A stretch of DNA of 9,046 nt, taken from the NCBI GenBank assembly GCA_041576015.1, contig JBFGLT010000124.1:1-9046 (forward strand), written 5' to 3'. The DNA comes from JABDIY01 sp041576015. GTDB taxonomy: Bacteria > Actinomycetota > Acidimicrobiia > Acidimicrobiales > SZUA-35. This document shows positions 1-5,005 of this stretch, in pieces; position 1 is the first letter of the stretch; each line of letters opens with the position of its first letter. The notes below the pieces were generated by a model that saw only the letters and a list, made by a program, of their open reading frames with translations, was not told the origin of the DNA and made no database searches. Both the position numbers and the translations under genes were made by a program.

Positions 1-186
1 GGCGAGGGTCGGTGGACGGTGCAGGCTGCGATCGACGTGGCCGTGCCGATCCCGGTCATCGCCTCGTCCCTGTTCTCCCGCTTCTCGTCGCGCGATCGGA
101 GCGACTTCGGCGATCGGGTGTTGTCCGCTCTGCGCAAGGAGTTCGGGGGCCATGTCGAGAAGCGGGCTGCAGGAGGTGCGCCGTGA
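1..186 (+). CDS. gnd: 6-phosphogluconate dehydrogenase, C-terminal end (partial, 5' end outside window)
   Basis: The frame starting at base 1 is open for 61 codons to TGA at 184-186. It contains GEGRWTVQAAID, then PIPVIASSLFSRFSSR, and ends with LSALRKEFGGHVEK. These match the C-terminal part of 6-phosphogluconate dehydrogenase, which oxidises and decarboxylates 6-phosphogluconate to ribulose 5-phosphate in the cytoplasm. Ending soon after a KEFGGH-type sequence fits the short form (about 300 residues, YqeC/GntZ-like) and not the long form of about 470 residues; this is from memory of the families. The nucleotide-binding domain lies outside the window, so NAD or NADP preference cannot be read. 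Its stop overlaps the zwf start (GTGA, 183-186), so the two are translationally coupled and share the pathway. The fragment is in a different frame from the upstream extension of the zwf reading frame. Confidence 0.88.
   Translation, partial: GEGRWTVQAAIDVAVPIPVIASSLFSRFSSRDRSDFGDRVLSALRKEFGGHVEKRAAGGAP
171..176 (+). promoter_or_regulatory. Shine-Dalgarno sequence for zwf
   Basis: AGGAGG lies 6 bases before the GTG at 183, inside the last codons of gnd. It is a near-perfect ribosome binding site. It decides the zwf start in favour of GTG 183 over the open-frame extension further upstream, which only reads gnd out of frame. Confidence 0.8.
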
Positions 187-1574
187 GCGTCGCGGACTCG
201 GTGATCCTGTTCGGCGCCAGCGGGGACCTGGCGTACAAGAAGCTCTACCCGGCGCTGTACCGTCTGTGGCGCGATGACGGCATCAGGGTGCCGGTCATCG
301 GGGTGTCCCGGTCGGGTTGGGGCGACGACGACATACGAGACCGGGCCCGGCGGGCCGTCGACGACGCCGGCGAGGAACCCGATGCCCGCGACTTCGCGGA
401 GTTCGCCGAGCGCCTGTGTTACGTCCAGGGCGACTACGCCGACCCGGCCACCTTCGAGCGGCTCGCCGAGCGGATGGGCGACGCCCGGGCCCCGCTGGCG
501 TTCCTCGCCATCCCACCGTCGATGTTCGAGGTGGTGGTGCAGGGCCTGGGCGCCGCCGACCTCGACCGCGAGGGCCGGGTGGTCGTCGAGAAGCCCTTCG
601 GGCGCGATCTGCAGAGCGCGCGGGAGCTGAACCAGGTGCTGCTGGCGAACTACCCCGAGGATCGGATCTTCCGGATCGACCACTTCCTGGGCAAGGAACC
701 GGTCCAGAACGTGCTGATCACCCGGTTCGCGAACGGCATCTTCGAGCCCCTCTGGAACCGCCACCACGTTGCCAGCGTGCACGTGACGATGGCCGAGGAC
801 TTCGGGGTCGAGACCAGGGGCGCGTTCTACGACGACGTCGGTGCCATCAGGGACGTGGTCCAGAACCACCTCATGCAGCTCATCGCCCTGCTGGCGATGG
901 AGCCACCGGTCTCGGACTCCGCCGAGGCCCTGCGTGACGAGGTCTCCAAGGTCATGCGGGCCGCTCGGCCGGTGGCATGCGACCAGGTGATCCGGGGCCA
1001 GTACCGCGGGTTCCGGAGCCACGACGGGGTCGACGCCGAGTCCCAGACCGAGACCTTCGCTGCGCTCCGGCTCGACATCGACTCGTGGCGCTGGGCCGGT
1101 GTCCCGTTCTACGTACGGGCGGGCAAGGCCATGGCCGCCGACGTCACCGAGGCTGTTGTGGAGTTCCAGGCCGCACCTCGGCCTCTGTTCGCCGACGCCG
1201 ACTGCGCCCCCCATCCCAACCACCTGGTCTTCCGGGTGAAGCCCGACGACGTCACGTCGTTCCACCTCCAGGCCAAGCTGCCCGGCGAGCGCCTCGTCGG
1301 ACGGGGCGTCGACCTGGAGGTGTCGGCATCCCGGGCGTTCGGCGAGGGACCGGAGGCCTACGAGCGTCTGCTCAAGGACGCCATGGAAGGCGACAACCGG
1401 CTGTTCGCCCGCCAGGACTCGGTGGAGGACGCCTGGCGCATCTTCGAGCCGGTGCTGGAGGACCCGCCGCCGGTCCACGAGTACCCAGTCGGGTCCTGGG
1501 GGCCCGAGGAGGCGAGCCGGGTGCTCGAACCCGGAGACAGCTGGCACGCACCCGCGGTCGAGGCCTGTTCGTGA
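183..1574 (+). CDS. zwf: Glucose-6-phosphate 1-dehydrogenase
   Basis: This 463-residue enzyme oxidises glucose 6-phosphate to 6-phosphoglucono-1,5-lactone with NAD(P)+, the entry step of the oxidative pentose phosphate pathway. The N-terminal Rossmann domain starts with GASGDLAYKK (residues 11-20), the family's nucleotide-binding signature. EKPFGRDL is at 136-143. The active-site signature RIDHFLGKEPVQN is at 164-176, with Phe where many homologues have Tyr. DDVGAIRDVVQNHLMQ (217-232) and RAGKAM (312-317) mark the C-terminal substrate and dimer domain. The length is a little under the usual 480-510, but all signature blocks are present. The GTG start at 183 overlaps the gnd stop and follows AGGAGG. 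The stop (1572-1574) overlaps the GTG of the next gene. It is likely co-transcribed with gnd, the ROK kinase and pgl; any promoter lies upstream of the window. Confidence 0.96.
   Translation: MSVADSVILFGASGDLAYKKLYPALYRLWRDDGIRVPVIGVSRSGWGDDDIRDRARRAVDDAGEEPDARDFAEFAERLCYVQGDYADPATFERLAERMGDARAPLAFLAIPPSMFEVVVQGLGAADLDREGRVVVEKPFGRDLQSARELNQVLLANYPEDRIFRIDHFLGKEPVQNVLITRFANGIFEPLWNRHHVASVHVTMAEDFGVETRGAFYDDVGAIRDVVQNHLMQLIALLAMEPPVSDSAEALRDEVSKVMRAARPVACDQVIRGQYRGFRSHDGVDAESQTETFAALRLDIDSWRWAGVPFYVRAGKAMAADVTEAVVEFQAAPRPLFADADCAPHPNHLVFRVKPDDVTSFHLQAKLPGERLVGRGVDLEVSASRAFGEGPEAYERLLKDAMEGDNRLFARQDSVEDAWRIFEPVLEDPPPVHEYPVGSWGPEEASRVLEPGDSWHAPAVEACS
1560..1563 (+). promoter_or_regulatory. Shine-Dalgarno sequence for the ROK kinase
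   Basis: GAGG lies 7 bases before GTG 1571, inside the 3' end of zwf. Together with the DIGGT motif just after the start, it supports GTG 1571 as the start over the longer open frame running back into zwf. Confidence 0.6.
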
Positions 1575-2452
1575 CCCTGCACCTGGCGGTGGACATCGGC
1601 GGTACCCGCATGCGGGTGGGGCTGGTGGACGAGGGGGGCCAGGTGGTCCAGCGGGCTGCGTGTGCCACCGCCTCTGCCGTGGACGGCGCCGCTGCGCTCG
1701 CCGGTCTCGCCGCCCAGCTCGACACCCCCGGTGACGCGCCCGCAGTGGTCGGTCTACCGGGCCGGATCGACTACCAGGCCGGCGTCCTCGAGATGGCACC
1801 CAACCTGCCGCCGGCCTGGGTCCCGGGCTTTCGGGAAGACCGGTTGACCGCGCTGCTGGGCCGGACCGTGCATCTCGCCAACGACGCCGACCTGGCTGCG
1901 GTCGGGGAGACCTGGTTCGGCGCCGGCCGGGGACACGCCGACGTGCTCTACGTCACCATCAGCACCGGCATCGGCGCCGGCATCGTCGTCGGGGGCACGC
2001 TGGTTCGGGGCACCCTATCGGGCGGCGAGATCGGCCACACCGTCGTCGACCTGCCGGCGGCCCGTCGCGGCGATCCGGCCACCGTCGAGCTCCTTGGTTC
2101 GGGCACCGCCCTCAACCGGATCGCCCGTCGAGCCGGGTTCACCGAGCAGGGCAAGGATTTCATCGAACTCGTGCGCTCAGGACACGCCGCCGCCAGCGAA
2201 CTGTTCGACGGCGCCATCTTCGCCGCCGCCATCGGGATCACCAACCTCTGCTGGCTGGTCGTTCCCCAGGTCGTCGTGATCGGTGGTGGCATGGGTCGCA
2301 ACATCGACCTGGTGGAACCGATCGTCCGGCGAGCGCTCGAGGACCACGGACCGGCCGGTGCCCGGCAGACGCTGGTCACCGTGGCGGCCCTGGGGGACGA
2401 TGCAGCACTCGCCGGCGCAGCCGCCTGGTGGACCGCGGTGGGACGGGAGTGA
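1571..2452 (+). CDS. ROK-family sugar kinase, probable glucokinase
   Basis: The 293-residue protein has the actin-like ATPase fold of the ROK family. It shows DIGGT at 8-12 (first phosphate loop), HLANDADLAAVGE at 101-113 with the probable catalytic base Asp105, STGIGAGIV at 131-139 (second phosphate loop), GEIGH at 152-156, and VVIGGGMG at 235-242 (adenosine-binding region). The likely reaction is ATP-dependent phosphorylation of glucose to glucose 6-phosphate. That substrate is inferred from its place between zwf and pgl; other hexoses such as fructose or mannose are possible. After GEIGH the family usually has a zinc-binding CxCGxxGCxE motif. Here the segment is LPAARRGDPATVELLGSG: no cysteines remain, and only the Glu (173) is kept. 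GTG 1571 overlaps the zwf stop, and pgl starts 2 bases after the stop. There is no N-terminal DNA-binding domain, so this is a kinase and not a ROK repressor. Confidence 0.9.
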   Translation: MTLHLAVDIGGTRMRVGLVDEGGQVVQRAACATASAVDGAAALAGLAAQLDTPGDAPAVVGLPGRIDYQAGVLEMAPNLPPAWVPGFREDRLTALLGRTVHLANDADLAAVGETWFGAGRGHADVLYVTISTGIGAGIVVGGTLVRGTLSGGEIGHTVVDLPAARRGDPATVELLGSGTALNRIARRAGFTEQGKDFIELVRSGHAAASELFDGAIFAAAIGITNLCWLVVPQVVVIGGGMGRNIDLVEPIVRRALEDHGPAGARQTLVTVAALGDDAALAGAAAWWTAVGRE

Positions 2453-2454
2453 GG
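2445..2454 (+). promoter_or_regulatory. Shine-Dalgarno sequence for pgl
   Basis: GGGAG (2445-2449) lies 5 bases before ATG 2455. This selects ATG 2455 over GTG 2428, which lies inside the kinase gene, and over GTG 2473, whose only purine tract is too close to the codon. Confidence 0.6.
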
Positions 2455-3156
2455 ATGGACCAGACTGGGAGGGTGTCTGAGCCGAGCGTTGCCGTCGAGA
2501 TCGTTGAGCCGGAGCGGTGGGCGGCGAGAGCGGCCGACGTCACCGCCGCCGAGCTCAACGCAGCCCTGCGCGAACGAAGCCGGGCGACTCTGGCGGTCAG
2601 TGGCGGCCGGTCCCCGAAGCGTTACTTCGAGGAACTGAGCCGGCGCGAGGTCCCGTGGGACCGGGTCACGATCCTCCAGGTCGACGAACGGGTCGTGCCC
2701 GAGGGTTCGCCAGAACGCAACCTCACCGACCAGATCGCCAGTTTCGGCGACCTGGAGGCCCGCTGGCTTCCGCTCCCCGTCTCCGCTCACGAGGACCCAA
2801 AGGCACTCAAAGCATTCGTCGAGGACCTGCAGGAGGACGCTGGGAAACCTCCGGTCATCGACGTGATCCACCTCGGGCTCGGCGACGACGGTCATACCGC
2901 TTCGCTGGTACCCGACGATCCCGTGCTCGACGAGAAGCACCATGTCCTGGCCCACACCGGCATGTACAACGGCACCCGGCGTCTCACCCTCACCGAGCCG
3001 GTGCTCAGCCGGGCACGGCTGGTGCTGTGGCTGGTGTCGGGCCCGAACAAGGCCGAGCCTGTCAAGAAGCTGCTCGCCGGCGATCCCAGCATCCCCGGAT
3101 CGCTGGTGCGGGCAGCCCGGCAGGTCCTGATCGCCACGCCCGACGTCTTCAACTGA
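2455..3156 (+). CDS. pgl: 6-phosphogluconolactonase
   Basis: This 233-residue cytoplasmic enzyme hydrolyses 6-phosphogluconolactone, the Zwf product, to 6-phosphogluconate. It belongs to the glucosamine-6-phosphate isomerase/6-phosphogluconolactonase (NagB-like) fold. Its signatures are LAVSGGRSP (46-54, phosphate binding), DERVVPEGSPERN (77-89) and GLGDDGHTASLVPD (141-154), which contains the catalytic-region GHTASL. RLTLTEPVLSRAR (176-188) and SGPNKAEPV (195-203) follow. The length is normal for the SolA/DevB-type lactonase. The start at ATG 2455 follows a GGGAG ribosome site and lies 2 bases after the kinase stop. It completes the set needed to turn glucose 6-phosphate into ribulose 5-phosphate and is probably the last gene of that operon, since the next gene has its own apparent promoter. 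Confidence 0.94.
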   Translation: MDQTGRVSEPSVAVEIVEPERWAARAADVTAAELNAALRERSRATLAVSGGRSPKRYFEELSRREVPWDRVTILQVDERVVPEGSPERNLTDQIASFGDLEARWLPLPVSAHEDPKALKAFVEDLQEDAGKPPVIDVIHLGLGDDGHTASLVPDDPVLDEKHHVLAHTGMYNGTRRLTLTEPVLSRARLVLWLVSGPNKAEPVKKLLAGDPSIPGSLVRAARQVLIATPDVFN

Positions 3157-3169
3157 TCGGCAGACGGCG

Positions 3170-3189
3170 CCGGGCCTGTCGGAGGCCGG
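3170..3189. other. GC-rich inverted repeat between pgl and miaB
   Basis: CCGG(G)CCT and AGGCCGG can pair into a 7-base-pair stem with one bulged G and the loop GTCGG. No T-run follows (the next bases are mainly C), so it is not a canonical intrinsic terminator. It could end or slow the pgl transcript, or be chance in GC-rich DNA. It covers the -35 area of the miaB promoter. Confidence 0.3.
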
Positions 3190-3196
3190 CCCCCTC

Positions 3197-3210
3197 TACG
3201 ATGGGCCCGA
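3197..3210 (+). promoter_or_regulatory. Leaderless-type promoter of miaB (-10 element)
   Basis: The -10-like hexamer TACGAT (3197-3202) is followed by 7 bases (GGGCCCG) and then ATG 3210. Transcription would therefore begin at or next to the A of the start codon. No Shine-Dalgarno lies at a useful distance; GGAGG at 3181-3185 is too far from either ATG. There is no convincing -35 box. The same spacing occurs at three other genes in the window. Confidence 0.65.
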
Positions 3211-4619
3211 TGTCGAAGCTCTATTTACTGCAGACGTTTGGCTGCCAGATGAACGAGCACGACTCCGAGCGCATCGCCGGCCTGCTCGAAGCCGACGGGT
3301 ATCGGCCGACGACCGACCAGGCCGAGGCGGACGTGATCGTTCTGAACACGTGTTGCATTCGCGAGAACGCCGACAACAAGCTGTACGGGACGCTGGGGCA
3401 CCTGAAGCACCTCAAGGCCGACAACCCGGAGCTTCGCATCATGGTCGGCGGCTGCCTGGCCCAGAAGGACCGTGAGCGGGTGCAGCAGCGAGCCGGCCAC
3501 GTCGACGTCGTCTTCGGCACGCACAACGTTCACCGGGCCGGAGAACTGCTGAGCCAGGCTCGCATGGCCGGACCGGTCACCGAGATCTGGGACTCCGCCG
3601 ACCCCGACGACGCCTTTCCCTCGGCCCTCCCGGCCCGTCGGGAGGTCGACTATGCCGCCTGGCTGACCATCCAGATCGGGTGCGACAACTCCTGTGCGTT
3701 CTGCATCGTCCCAGCGGTACGAGGCGAGGAGATCAGCCGGCCGCCTGAGGACATCCTCGCCGAGGCGGAACGCCTCGCCGCCCAAGGCGTCACCGAGATC
3801 ACCCTGCTCGGCCAGAACGTCAACTCGTACGGGAGGGATCTGGCCTTGGCGGCCCGCCGGGCCGGCGACCACACCGTGCGGTTGAAGCCGGCCTTTCCCG
3901 ACCTGCTCAGGGCCGTCGGCACCGTCGAGGGCCTCCGCCGGGTCCGATACACCTCTCCGCACCCCAAGGACATGAACCACGACGTGTTCGAGGCGATGGC
4001 CGAAACCCCGGCGGTCGTGCCCCACCTGCACTTTCCCTTGCAGTCGGGCTCCGATTCCATCCTGTCGGCCATGCACAGGGGCTACACCGCCCAGCGCTAC
4101 CTGGCCAAGCTGGCGCAGGCCCGCGAGACGATTCCGGACCTGGCGGTCACCACCGACATCATCGTGGGGTTCCCCGGCGAAACCGAAGCCGACTTCGCCG
4201 ACACGCTGGCGGTGGCAGCAGAGGCGGAGTTCGACAGCGCTTACACCTTCGTCTACTCGCCCAGACCAGGGACCGAGGCCGCCCGTCTGACCGACTCGTT
4301 CTGCGATCCCGGCGAAGTCCGGGAACGTTACGCCCGGCTCCGGACCGTCATCGAACGATCGGCGCTGGCCCGGCACCGCGCCCGGGTCGGACGAATCGAA
4401 GAAGTCAGCGTCGAAGGACAGTCCAAGACCGACCCCAGACGTCTGACCGGCAGGACCGCGCAGAACAAACTGGTTCACTTCCCCCGACCGGAGGGATCGG
4501 TGCGACCCGGCACCTACGCCCGGGTCGAGGTCACCGAGGGCCGGACCCAGTACCTCATGGGCCGGTTCGTCGAGGTGGTCGCACGGGCCACCCATCGAAC
4601 CCGAATCCCGGTGCGGTGA
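3210..4619 (+). CDS. miaB: tRNA-2-methylthio-N6-dimethylallyladenosine synthase (MiaB)
   Basis: This 469-residue radical-SAM methylthiotransferase adds a methylthio group to C2 of N6-isopentenyladenosine at position 37 of tRNAs reading UNN codons. The N-terminal MTTase domain carries the three auxiliary-cluster cysteines in TFGCQMN (Cys12), NTCCIRE (Cys48) and GGCLAQ (Cys82). The radical-SAM motif GCDNSCAFC supplies Cys158, Cys162 and Cys165. GQNVNSYGRD, YTSPHPKD and IVGFPGETEADF follow as in the family. The last 80 or so residues look like the TRAM RNA-binding domain. Between GQNVNSYGRD and the FPDLLRAV segment there is a charged stretch of about 18 residues that looks longer than in many MiaBs. 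ATG 3210 is preferred over the in-frame ATG 3201 because conserved sequence begins directly after it and a -10 hexamer sits 7 bases upstream. The stop overlaps the next gene's GTG. miaA is not adjacent. Confidence 0.96.
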   Translation: MSKLYLLQTFGCQMNEHDSERIAGLLEADGYRPTTDQAEADVIVLNTCCIRENADNKLYGTLGHLKHLKADNPELRIMVGGCLAQKDRERVQQRAGHVDVVFGTHNVHRAGELLSQARMAGPVTEIWDSADPDDAFPSALPARREVDYAAWLTIQIGCDNSCAFCIVPAVRGEEISRPPEDILAEAERLAAQGVTEITLLGQNVNSYGRDLALAARRAGDHTVRLKPAFPDLLRAVGTVEGLRRVRYTSPHPKDMNHDVFEAMAETPAVVPHLHFPLQSGSDSILSAMHRGYTAQRYLAKLAQARETIPDLAVTTDIIVGFPGETEADFADTLAVAAEAEFDSAYTFVYSPRPGTEAARLTDSFCDPGEVRERYARLRTVIERSALARHRARVGRIEEVSVEGQSKTDPRRLTGRTAQNKLVHFPRPEGSVRPGTYARVEVTEGRTQYLMGRFVEVVARATHRTRIPVR

Positions 4620-4984
4620 GCTCGCTCCACTTTGTCGTGCCGGTGGCCGCCAGCCCGACAAGTGTCCGCCGGCGTCTCGATGAAGCCGCCTCCGATCCCC
4701 TCGAGGTCGTGAAGTTGTTCACCACCTCGCCCGACGTCCGAGCCGAAGTGGCCGCCGGACCCAACGAGGTTTGGCGGGTACGCGTCGAGGGACCGCAGTT
4801 CCGAAGCGCGGGGACCGCTGCGGTCCGATCGGCGGCCAACGGTGGATCAGATCTCGAGATCCGAATCGAGATCAGGGGAAAAGGACTTCTGTCGATCGCC
4901 AGTCCGGTGATGGCGCTGGCTTCGGGCAAGATCGAGCACGAAGCGACCAGGGCCCTGCAGCGGGAGTTCGGCATCCGAGGCTGA
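4616..4984 (+). CDS. Small protein of unknown function, possibly SRPBCC-like
   Basis: I do not recognise this 122-residue protein with certainty. It begins LHFVVPVAASPTSVRRRLDE, a strand followed by a helix with a Pro/Ser turn. The middle alternates short charged strands (EVWRVRVEG, DLEIRIEIRGKG), and it ends with a long helix (VMALASGKIEHEATRALQREFG). That order resembles SRPBCC/START-like proteins such as DUF2505 or polyketide-cyclase-like families, but it is shorter than most of them; this is inference. There is no signal peptide or membrane helix. The GTG start (4616-4618) overlaps the miaB stop as GTGA and has no Shine-Dalgarno, so translation probably depends on miaB. The overlap and shared strand support a real gene. 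No link with tRNA modification can be read from the sequence. Confidence 0.72.
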   Translation: MSSLHFVVPVAASPTSVRRRLDEAASDPLEVVKLFTTSPDVRAEVAAGPNEVWRVRVEGPQFRSAGTAAVRSAANGGSDLEIRIEIRGKGLLSIASPVMALASGKIEHEATRALQREFGIRG

Positions 4985-5005
4985 CCATCACCGTGCTCGC
5001 ATCCG
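4985..5005. other. Convergent junction between the miaB unit and ppc
   Basis: Only 21 bases separate the stop of the plus-strand small gene from the stop of minus-strand ppc. There is no hairpin with a T-run on either strand, so the two transcripts probably run into each other or end by a factor-dependent route. Confidence 0.6.

Noticed and set aside
12..182. Open frame extending zwf upstream to base 12
   Set aside because: It overlaps the C-terminal part of gnd in another frame and has no Zwf-like sequence. AGGAGG and conserved sequence place the start at GTG 183.
1948..2955. 335-codon minus-strand open frame across the kinase and pgl
   Set aside because: It spans two well-supported plus-strand genes and their junction, and its translation resembles no family.
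3203..3208. GGGCCC palindrome before miaB as an operator
   Set aside because: A six-base GC palindrome is common in DNA of this composition and no second copy or longer symmetry is present.
2517..3209. Open frame upstream of miaB in the miaB frame, suggesting a long N-terminal extension
   Set aside because: It runs through pgl out of frame. MiaB homology begins right after ATG 3210, where the -10 hexamer also points.
3225..4661. 478-codon open frame on the minus strand opposite miaB
   Set aside because: It is an antisense shadow of a conserved gene, with Gly/Val/Asp-rich low-complexity translation and no motif or ribosome site.
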